Notes under the pieces: model-generated | Seen by the model: the letters and a program-made list of their open reading frames with translations, nothing else | Databases searched by the model: none | Told to the model about the DNA's origin: nothing | Program-made: the position numbers and the translations under genes | Shown here: piece after piece, positions 6,962 to 11,564 of the stretch | How the letters are laid out: each line of letters opens with the position of its first letter | Numbering within the stretch: the first letter of the stretch is position 1 | From: QQUD01 sp039029915 | GTDB lineage: Bacteria > Chloroflexota > Anaerolineae > Promineifilales > Promineifilaceae | Assembly: GCA_039029915.1 (NCBI GenBank) | Contig: JBCCFD010000240.1 | Coordinates: 1-11,564, forward strand | Length of the DNA: 11,564 bases | Reading direction: 5' to 3'

Positions 6962-7639
6962 TTATGGCAAATAGAGCAAAGCCTTTTCCAATGATATTTT
7001 CTGAAAGGATTGTCTCAACACAGCGGAAGATTTAACGTGAGCTTGCCAAATCTGTCGAGTTTGTTGAACAGCTTCATCATTTTCAGCGGTTAAGGAGTCC
7101 AATACGGCCGTTCCCCAACTGATAATCTCTTGGTTGTTCGTCTCAATTGTTAGGGTCGGTTGGCTTACTTCATGGGTTGAGCTGTACAAATAGCAGTGGC
7201 GAATGAGCCGCTGAAATGCGGGTAGCTGAATCCGATCTAGCGCTTGAAACGGCCGTTTTTCCCCCTCAGGCAGCAGTAGAATATCAATGCCGCGGTCGAT
7301 GATGCTATTCGCAAGAGCCGAAGAGGTATCTCCGACAAAAACATTTCTGTGAGTTGGCCAGATATCTAACATTGAATAGTGGGCGACTGGGGACTGCTGT
7401 TGAAACGTAAAGAAATCAGGATAAGCAAAGAAATCGTTAGCGTCAGCTCGATACCGATCATAAAAAGCGGTCACAAACGATAAAATCAAGTTGATTGCAC
7501 CCACACCCTCAACGCGATTTGGCGCAACGACGCCTACTCTTGTACGCTTTGAGACATCCCTAAACAGCACTTGAAATGAAGCTAAACCACCATTTTCAAA
7601 CAGCACGAAATCTGAATCACGCAAAAAAGCACTGTGCAT
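6962..7639 (-). CDS. unrecognised protein, operon partner of methyltransferase-like gene
   Basis: I do not recognise this 225-residue protein. It looks soluble, with no signal peptide or membrane helix. Visible segments are DSDFVLFENGGLASFQVLF near the N-terminus, a DANDFFAYPDFFTFQ stretch, YSMLDIWPTHRNVFV, IIDRGIDILLLPEGE and a C-terminal helical part. Aromatic- and acid-rich patches suggest a folded enzyme or binding protein, but no catalytic motif stands out. Two ATGs are adjacent. AGGAGG at 7645-7650 lies only 2 nt from the ATG at 7642 but 5 nt from the ATG at 7639, so the latter is preferred. It follows the methyltransferase-like gene after about 55 bp on the same strand and is probably co-transcribed. 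It contains two ACGGCCGT copies, so it belongs to the resident genome. Confidence 0.7.
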   Translation of the reverse strand: MHSAFLRDSDFVLFENGGLASFQVLFRDVSKRTRVGVVAPNRVEGVGAINLILSFVTAFYDRYRADANDFFAYPDFFTFQQQSPVAHYSMLDIWPTHRNVFVGDTSSALANSIIDRGIDILLLPEGEKRPFQALDRIQLPAFQRLIRHCYLYSSTHEVSQPTLTIETNNQEIISWGTAVLDSLTAENDEAVQQTRQIWQAHVKSSAVLRQSFQKISLEKALLYLP

Positions 7640-7644
7640 CATCT

Positions 7645-7650
7645 CCTCCT
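7645..7650 (-). promoter_or_regulatory. strong ribosome binding site deciding the start at 7639
   Basis: AGGAGG on the minus strand is a perfect Shine-Dalgarno core. Its 5-nt spacing to the second ATG is acceptable, whereas the 2-nt spacing to the first ATG is too short. Confidence 0.7.
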
Positions 7651-7696
7651 CAGATTAACAATTATCTTTGGAGTCAAAGTTAACAGAATTTATTCT

Positions 7697-8098
7697 TTAT
7701 TTCAAAATGGGTTTGGTAACACAAACGGCCGTTTTAAAAAAGGGTGACTTTAATGGATAGACGTGTGCTTTTTCGAGTTCGGTTATATGTAACCGAGCAT
7801 TTTGGACGGTGAGATAAGCGGCTCGCCAATTGGTTGGCGTCGCTTCTGGGAAATCATCCATTGCATCAGAAAACCCCGCTTGATCTAGCTCAATGGCCCA
7901 TTTTCCATTATTGATAAAAAACAAACCTTGAGGTTGAAGAATGCGAAAAGCTTCCTCGAACAACGCCAATCGGTCAACAAACTGATCCCCAAGCTCAACG
8001 TAAAAAAGCGCGTCAAGCGAGGCATCGTCATAGGGCAACGTCTTCAGCGTAACGGGAAAAACATGAATTGATTGAGGTACTGCCATCATTTCCATCAT
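7697..8098 (-). CDS. short methyltransferase-like protein lacking the SAM-binding N-terminus
   Basis: The first 65 residues of this 133-residue protein resemble the second half of class I (type-11) SAM methyltransferases: LPYDDASLDALFYVELGDQF (21-40) corresponds to the segment around strand 4, and EEAFRILQPQGLFFINNG (48-65) to the helix D-strand 5 region. The glycine-rich motif I that normally precedes this by 40-60 residues is absent, and no in-frame coding sequence upstream of 8098 could supply it. It is therefore either an N-terminally truncated methyltransferase or a small derived family without SAM binding. The start is uncertain among ATGs in the MMEMM run. It is first in a two-gene minus-strand operon and divergent from the ureohydrolase gene. 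It carries one ACGGCCGT near its C-terminus. Confidence 0.65.
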   Translation of the reverse strand: MMEMMAVPQSIHVFPVTLKTLPYDDASLDALFYVELGDQFVDRLALFEEAFRILQPQGLFFINNGKWAIELDQAGFSDAMDDFPEATPTNWRAAYLTVQNARLHITELEKAHVYPLKSPFFKTAVCVTKPILK

Positions 8099-8450
8099 TT
8101 TTCGATAATCGACTTGTGTATTCTAAAATTAAACAAAAAGATATAGGCGCTAATCGTTCTAAAAGAGATCCAATCAAACCGTTTAAAATAAAACAGATAG
8201 GCTTGCAATTTTTAAATCACGATATGTCGAGAGTGTTTTAGTGGCTTGCTGTGATTTACAAAAGAGGTGGCTACCAATACGGGAACGTTGCAAAAACAAT
8301 ACGTGAAGTTCAGACTGGAATAATATGATTCTATGCCACTCCCAGTAATCCATGTATAGTGCCATAGTCCTAGTATTCTGATACCATCAAATTCGATTTC
8401 TCAACGGAGCCAAATTTGATATTCAAAAAGATTACATAGGAAACTGCCCC
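8099..8450. promoter_or_regulatory. divergent intergenic region with an 8-bp inverted repeat
   Basis: This 352-bp AT-rich stretch separates two divergent genes and holds no credible gene. ATCAAATT (8386-8393) and AATTTGAT (8413-8420) form a perfect inverted repeat about 30-60 bp before the ureohydrolase start, a plausible regulator site. TAAATCAC (8213-8220) and GTGATTTA (8251-8258) form another. I cannot pick out a convincing -35/-10 pair for either gene. An open frame on the minus strand at 8183-8365 has no ribosome site and no protein-like composition. Confidence 0.4.
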
Positions 8451-9413
8451 ATGTCCCAACAAAATCACTCAACCCCCTTCCTTCAGTTCACGCCATCCTA
8501 CACCGGCATTGCCACGTTTATGCATACCCCACATACTCAAAATCTTGCGGATGCAGACATGGCCATTGTGGGCATTCCTTTTGACAGCGGCAATACGAGT
8601 TGGCGAGTTGGCACTCGTTTTGGTCCCCGCAGCATACGGAAAAACTCACTCCAAATTTGGGGCTACAATCGACATCTCCAAATTGCCCCTACGCGAGACT
8701 TAAAAACGGTTGATTATGGAGACATTATTTGTGATCCAACCCGCATCGATAAAACCTGTGAGATCATTCGCTCAACCGTGGCTCAGCTATTAGAAACAGA
8801 CTGCAAACTCTTATTCCTTGGCGGTGATCACTCAATCAGCTTCCCACTCATCCAAGCCCACGCTGAAAAACACGGCCGTTTAGCCGTCATCCACTTTGAC
8901 TCACACACCGATACGGATGGGAGCGATATTGATGGTTTAGACCACGGCACCCCATTTCGGCATGCATTCGCAAAAGGATTAATCGAACCTGATGCACATA
9001 TTCAAGTGGGAATTCGCGGTCCACTTTTTGATCCTAATGAATACACAGAAGCGCAAGCCTTAGGCATCAAAATTTTAACCATTGAAGAATGTTTTGAATT
9101 AGGCACCACGGAGATTATCAGGGCAATTCGCGATTGTGTAGGTGATCACCCTACCTATGTAACGCTAGATATCGATTCAATAGACCCAGCTTACGCACCG
9201 GGCACGGGCACCCCCGAAGTCGGTGGCTTCACCAGCTTTCAAATGCTCCAGCTCGTACGTGGGTTGAAAGGCTTAAATATTATCGGGTGTGATTTAGTTG
9301 AGGTAAATCCCCTTTATGACCACGGTGCGATCACCTCAATCTTAGCCGCAAATTTAGCATTTGAGCTACTTTCAGTGATGGGAAAAGGAAAAGGCCTTAG
9401 CGGAGGAAGCTAA
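8451..9413 (+). CDS. speB: ureohydrolase, agmatinase family
   Basis: This is a 320-residue binuclear-metal ureohydrolase, the usual family length. All metal-ligand motifs are present: GGDHS (124-128, His127), FDSHTDT (149-155, Asp150, His152, Asp154) and DIDSIDPAYAPGTGTPEVGG (240-259, Asp240, Asp242). DHGTPFRHAF (164-173) is the substrate-loop signature of agmatinases and related guanidino hydrolases. The expected reaction is hydrolysis of a guanidino compound, typically agmatine, to an amine plus urea in the cytoplasm, feeding polyamine synthesis. The substrate is not settled: guanidinobutyrase and guanidine hydrolase share these motifs, so the symbol reflects the family. Only a poorly spaced AGGAA precedes the ATG. 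The gene stands alone and ends within its own terminator. It has one ACGGCCGT copy. Confidence 0.88.
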   Translation: MSQQNHSTPFLQFTPSYTGIATFMHTPHTQNLADADMAIVGIPFDSGNTSWRVGTRFGPRSIRKNSLQIWGYNRHLQIAPTRDLKTVDYGDIICDPTRIDKTCEIIRSTVAQLLETDCKLLFLGGDHSISFPLIQAHAEKHGRLAVIHFDSHTDTDGSDIDGLDHGTPFRHAFAKGLIEPDAHIQVGIRGPLFDPNEYTEAQALGIKILTIEECFELGTTEIIRAIRDCVGDHPTYVTLDIDSIDPAYAPGTGTPEVGGFTSFQMLQLVRGLKGLNIIGCDLVEVNPLYDHGAITSILAANLAFELLSVMGKGKGLSGGS

Positions 9414-9421
9414 GGCCTTTT
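9389..9421 (+). terminator. intrinsic terminator overlapping the ureohydrolase stop codon
   Basis: The arms AAAAGGCCTTAGC (9389-9401) and GCTAAGGCCTTTT (9409-9421) pair perfectly over 13 bp around a 7-nt loop. The TAA stop at 9411-9413 lies inside the right arm, so the left arm encodes the last residues of the enzyme. Because the arms begin with AAAA and end with TTTT, the structure can work on both strands, which suits the convergent genes on either side. Confidence 0.85.
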
Positions 9422-9454
9422 CTAGGGAAAGGGAGAAGGAGAAGGAGGAGAAGA
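9422..9454 (+). other. purine-rich tract between convergent genes
   Basis: Directly after the terminator about 30 nt are almost purely G and A (GGGAAAGGGAGAAGGAGAAG and onward), broken only by CT at the start. It forms the whole spacer up to the stop region of the sugar transferase. It may reflect relaxed sequence drift, triplex potential or a pyrimidine-rich 3' end of the leftward mRNA. Confidence 0.5.
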
Positions 9455-9460
9455 TGTTCT

Positions 9461-10162
9461 TTAGTACGCACCATCCCCTTTGAGTACAGCAGGAATGGTT
9501 AAAAACAATATTTTGAGATCAGACCAAACGGACCATTCTTTGATATATTCCATATCAAGCGTGACGCGTTCATCGTAAGAAGTGTCTGATCGGCCACTGA
9601 TTTGCCACAGGCCTGTAAGACCAGGCATAACAGTCAGTAACAAGGCACCATAAGGGCCATACTTTGGCAACTCTTCTGGTGTAATAATTCGTGGTCCAAC
9701 AAGCGACATATCTTGCTTAATGATATTGAAGAGCTGGGGTAATTCATCCAAGCTAAATTTTCTTAAAAATTTACCAACTCGGGTGACGCGTGGATCACAT
9801 TTAAGTTTATAGTTTTTATTGAGCTCAGCCCGTAATTTTGGATAACGAGCTAAAATTTCATCCCCATTGATATGCATGGTCCGAAACTTGAAAGCATCAA
9901 AAACACGGCCGTTTTTTCCTAATACCCTACGTCGATAAATGATCGGGCCGGGTGAGTCTAGTTTCACTGCTAAGGCAAGCAGTAAAAACAGAGGCAGAAG
10001 GAAAATCATAGCCGGGATTACGATTAGTAGATCGAATCCCAATTTTCGGAATTTTCTGCTATCTTGAACACTGGGTGTGAAATTTGCTTCTTCGGGTATG
10101 GTCGCACCGCTCGCTGTCTTAACTTCGTCAACAACCGGTTTAGACGCAATCGGTGTTTGCAT
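9461..10162 (-). CDS. undecaprenyl-phosphate sugar-1-phosphate transferase (bacterial sugar transferase family)
   Basis: This 233-residue protein belongs to the short, PglC-like class of monotopic phosphoglycosyl transferases, which move a sugar-1-phosphate from a nucleotide sugar to undecaprenyl phosphate to start capsule, exopolysaccharide or glycan synthesis at the inner face of the membrane. A hydrophobic re-entrant helix (about 43-66) is followed by SPGPIIYRRRVLGKNGRVF (70-88), KFRTM (92-96), the catalytic pair Asp139-Glu140 in FSLDELPQLFNI, SLVGPR (153-158) and MPGLTGLWQISGRSD (179-193), ending in the typical KGDGAY. There is a polar 40-residue N-terminal tail but no extra multi-helix domain as in WcaJ or WbaP. 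GAGGGA (10171-10176) at 8-nt spacing supports the start. No glycosyltransferase or polysaccharide gene is adjacent, so its pathway is unknown. It carries one ACGGCCGT copy. Confidence 0.9.
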   Translation of the reverse strand: MQTPIASKPVVDEVKTASGATIPEEANFTPSVQDSRKFRKLGFDLLIVIPAMIFLLPLFLLLALAVKLDSPGPIIYRRRVLGKNGRVFDAFKFRTMHINGDEILARYPKLRAELNKNYKLKCDPRVTRVGKFLRKFSLDELPQLFNIIKQDMSLVGPRIITPEELPKYGPYGALLLTVMPGLTGLWQISGRSDTSYDERVTLDMEYIKEWSVWSDLKILFLTIPAVLKGDGAY

Positions 10163-10293
10163 CGTTGTTATCCCTCGTCTACTTAAATTTTAATAAGACT
10201 GGAAGCACCTTGTTCGTACATAGAAAATAATAGGCTGAGCGTCTTACGATTCATCTTATGTGACCTGACAATTACCTAAAATTATTTTTGCAC

Positions 10294-10321
10294 TTGACAA
10301 ACCGATTTGTTTGTGAATAAT
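10294..10321 (+). promoter_or_regulatory. sigma70-type promoter of the DUF1992 / methyltransferase operon
   Basis: TTGACA (10294-10299) is a perfect -35, and AATAAT (10316-10321) matches five of six -10 positions after 16 bp; TAATAT at 10318 is an alternative with an 18-bp spacer. The start point would be near 10328, leaving a leader of about 35 nt. The promoter is overlapped by two operator-like palindromes. Confidence 0.65.
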
Positions 10322-10349
10322 ATCACAATATATTGTGACAAAATTCACA
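10312..10349. promoter_or_regulatory. two tandem TGTGA-N6-TCACA operators
   Basis: Perfect half-sites TGTGA/TCACA with 6-bp spacers occur at 10312-10327 and 10334-10349, exactly 22 bp apart (about two helical turns). Their inner halves also create a 16-bp perfect palindrome TCACAATATATTGTGA at 10323-10338. The first site covers the -10 and the second the early transcribed region, a layout expected for repression. The consensus is that of the CRP/FNR superfamily. The palindrome also resembles an NrdR box, but its outermost base pair does not match. Confidence 0.65.
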
Positions 10350-10362
10350 GACGAGGTGTTTT

Positions 10363-10857
10363 ATGTCCCACTCCGATGGCAAATCAGACAAAGTCAGCCT
10401 GCTAAACTCTGTAAAAAATAAGGTGTTTCGCACCAAGCCCACAGAAAAAATTGAAAGCCAAATTGATTCAGCTCAGAAACGGGGAGAATTCGAAAATTTA
10501 AGAGGTTCTGGTGAGCCGCTAAGGCTAGACACGAACCCATTCACTAAAGAATCAGCCATTGCCACTGAGCTATTGAAAAACAGCGGGTTTAGCTTGCCGT
10601 TTATCCAAGAAAAGAATGAAATCGAAACGGCCGTATCCAAAGCGGAGAAAAAGCTGCTCATCGTTTGGCAACGATACGACGGCACGCCAAAAAGCCGCCA
10701 AAAATGGCAAGCTGCAAAAGAACAGTTTGCAGAAGAGATTAAAAAGATAAACAAGCGTATCTTAACTTACAACTTGAAAGCACCTTCGGTTCAATTGCAT
10801 ATATCAGCCATTCGCATCGAAGAGCAAATTCGGGCGGTTCAAGAGTCAATCATGTAA
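10363..10857 (+). CDS. DUF1992 (DnaJC28-like conserved domain) protein
   Basis: This 164-residue soluble protein carries the DUF1992 signature: EKIESQIDSAQKRGEFENLRGSGEPLRLD (about 28-56), NPFTKESAIATELLKNSGFSLPFI (58-81) and EKNEIETAVSKAEKK (83-97), then a charged helical C-terminal half likely to form a coiled coil. The same domain occurs in the human DnaJ homologue DNAJC28 and in bacterial proteins such as E. coli YhdN, none with a well-defined biochemical role as far as I know. There is no J domain. GAGGTG (10353-10358) lies 4 nt before the ATG. It is the first gene after the promoter with tandem operators and ends 9 bp before the rRNA methyltransferase gene, so the two probably share a transcript. 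It carries one ACGGCCGT copy within an ETAV codon run. Confidence 0.85.
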   Translation: MSHSDGKSDKVSLLNSVKNKVFRTKPTEKIESQIDSAQKRGEFENLRGSGEPLRLDTNPFTKESAIATELLKNSGFSLPFIQEKNEIETAVSKAEKKLLIVWQRYDGTPKSRQKWQAAKEQFAEEIKKINKRILTYNLKAPSVQLHISAIRIEEQIRAVQESIM

Positions 10858-10866
10858 AATAAGGGC

Positions 10867-11538
10867 ATGTCCCAACCCGATCTAATCTTAACCGCCGATA
10901 TTGACTATCTCACACCGGCTATTCACGAGCTAAAAACAGTTGATCCAAACGTGCAAATTCTTGGTGAGATTGACAAAGGGGTGGTAACGGCCGTTACAAG
11001 CGGCGGCTTCTTCCAAGCTGCAGAAAAGCTCCGGTCCGATCCACCAATTTTTACCCGCCACATCGCACCTATTCAGGTCACCCATTCCATTCAAAACGAC
11101 GGCACAGATATTAAGCCCATTATAAAACTCGTTCAAGAAGAGCTTATTCCCTTCTTCGAACCGAACATGTCTTTTTCCGTTCAGAGCCGTTGTGTTGGGC
11201 AAGCCAATTACAAACCGTTTCAATTTAATGAGGCATTAGCCCCCATTATCGAAAACGAAGCTAACGCAACGCTCAACATCAAAAACCCGCTTCAAATCTT
11301 GTCAATCACCGTCGATACAGCGATTGCTTACTTAGGTCTCTCGCTGGCCCAACACAACCTTTCCAATTGGGTCGGTGGTGTACATCGTTTCGCTAAAGAA
11401 AAGGGACAAATAAGCCGAGCCGAATTTAAACTGCTCGAAGCCATTGAACAGTTTGATCAGAAAGGCATGCGGAAAGGTGAAGAAGACCGACGCGATGACG
11501 ATGCCGATCGGTCCGTAGATCGATTCACCCATCAGTAA
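10867..11538 (+). CDS. RlmM-like rRNA 2'-O-methyltransferase, catalytic domain lost at a junction
   Basis: Residues 1-196 match the N-terminal part of RlmM-type (FtsJ-fold) rRNA methyltransferases: an N-terminal domain (VVTAVTSGG near 39-47), a THUMP-like region (about 60-160, including FSVQSR) and the conserved lead-in LSNWVGGVHRFAKEKGQISRAEFKLLEAIEQF (165-196). The SAM-binding methyltransferase domain should follow at once, with an LDLGAAPGGW-type motif. Instead the frame runs on with charged sequence (GMRKGEEDRRDDDADRSVDR) that is the antisense of a permease fragment, and stops at 11538. The real homology therefore ends near 11457. No good Shine-Dalgarno is spaced before the ATG at 10867; the gap to the previous gene is 9 bp. 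As it stands the product cannot methylate RNA. One ACGGCCGT lies at 10987. Confidence 0.75.
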   Translation: MSQPDLILTADIDYLTPAIHELKTVDPNVQILGEIDKGVVTAVTSGGFFQAAEKLRSDPPIFTRHIAPIQVTHSIQNDGTDIKPIIKLVQEELIPFFEPNMSFSVQSRCVGQANYKPFQFNEALAPIIENEANATLNIKNPLQILSITVDTAIAYLGLSLAQHNLSNWVGGVHRFAKEKGQISRAEFKLLEAIEQFDQKGMRKGEEDRRDDDADRSVDRFTHQ

Positions 11539-11564
11539 CGTGTTGAGCGGTCCCTGGTTGCCGA
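11455..11564 (-). pseudogene. inverted fragment of an ABC-transporter permease
   Basis: Read leftward from the window edge, the codons give GNQGPLNTLLMGESIYGPIGIVIASVFFTFPHAFLI. This resembles the conserved membrane segment of binding-protein-dependent permeases of the iron/2-aminoethylphosphonate type, where a GI-V-A-VF-FPHAF-type stretch precedes the EAA loop. It is about 36 codons long, open at the right edge, and cut at 11455 where the frame passes into antisense methyltransferase sequence. Third codon positions are G or C in 26 of 34 codons, and overall GC is about 56 %, unlike the preceding gene. It is a fragment, not a functional gene here. Confidence 0.6.

Larger units (their letters stand above)
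1536..10994. repeat. highly iterated palindrome ACGGCCGT, 18 copies
   Basis: Perfect copies begin at 1536, 1798, 1985, 2797, 3499, 3621, 4201, 4372, 5559, 6485, 6731, 7104, 7249, 7725, 8872, 9905, 10627 and 10987. Chance expectation for an 8-mer in this length is about 0.2. Most copies lie in a wider AAACGGCCGTTT-like context. All are inside the polymerase, exporter, 6962-8098 pair, ureohydrolase, sugar transferase, DUF1992 and methyltransferase genes. None is in the PadR operon, the gene at 4868 or any intergenic region. A near copy, CCGGCCGT, is at 4111. Confidence 0.95.

Noticed and set aside
8183..8365. 60-codon minus-strand open frame in the divergent gap
   Set aside because: It has no ribosome site, an unconvincing composition and lies in AT-rich regulatory DNA.
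10323..10338. 16-bp palindrome read as an NrdR box
   Set aside because: The outer bases are T...A rather than A...T, there is no ribonucleotide reductase gene here, and two perfect TGTGA-N6-TCACA sites explain the sequence better.
1536..10994. ACGGCCGT copies as a CRISPR array or tandem repeat
   Set aside because: The copies are irregularly spaced, lie inside coding frames and have no common repeat beyond about 12 bp.
10930..11223. 97-codon minus-strand open frame
   Set aside because: It is antisense to the conserved THUMP-like part of the methyltransferase.

Overview
The window is about 11.5 kb of bacterial DNA with mixed ancestry. Most genes have mid-range GC (roughly 45-58 % in stretches I counted) and are closely packed. 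They share a striking mark: the 8-bp palindrome ACGGCCGT occurs 18 times, always inside genes. The gene families (a short DnaE-type polymerase, a small conserved protein beginning MISLNLAQQLKKAGLVW, a DHA2 exporter, an agmatinase-family enzyme, a sugar-phosphate transferase) would suit a Chloroflexota (Anaerolineae-like) bacterium. That placement is recollection of family resemblance and is weak.

Layout. (1) 1-1424: an AT-rich left part (about 30 % GC in the genes) with a promoter, a PadR-type regulator and an overlapping four-helix membrane protein, followed by about 370 bp without genes that holds a 184-bp element bounded by imperfect inverted repeats. It has no ACGGCCGT and looks acquired. 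(2) 1425-4559, minus strand: a 1044-residue DnaE-family DNA polymerase, probably read from a leaderless transcript. (3) 4560-6961: a small conserved protein and a 14-helix MFS drug exporter in one operon, flanked by two inverted copies of a 25-bp repeat. (4) 6962-8098, minus strand: an unrecognised 225-residue protein behind a short methyltransferase-like protein that lacks the usual SAM-binding N-terminus. (5) 8451-9413: a ureohydrolase (agmatinase family) ending in a strong terminator that overlaps its stop codon. (6) 9461-10162, minus strand: a short undecaprenyl-phosphate sugar-1-phosphate transferase. (7) 10363 to the right end: a DUF1992 protein and an RlmM-like rRNA methyltransferase, apparently co-transcribed from a promoter whose -10 and start region are covered by two tandem CRP-type palindromes.

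The right end is abnormal. The methyltransferase breaks at a GATC around 11455-11458, exactly before its catalytic domain, and continues into an inverted, GC3-rich fragment of an ABC-transporter permease. This is either a chimeric join or a real rearrangement.

I see no complete new multi-gene defence or metabolic system. The strongest unexplained signal is the highly iterated ACGGCCGT palindrome. The tandem operator, the inverted-repeat-flanked exporter cassette and the right-end junction follow.
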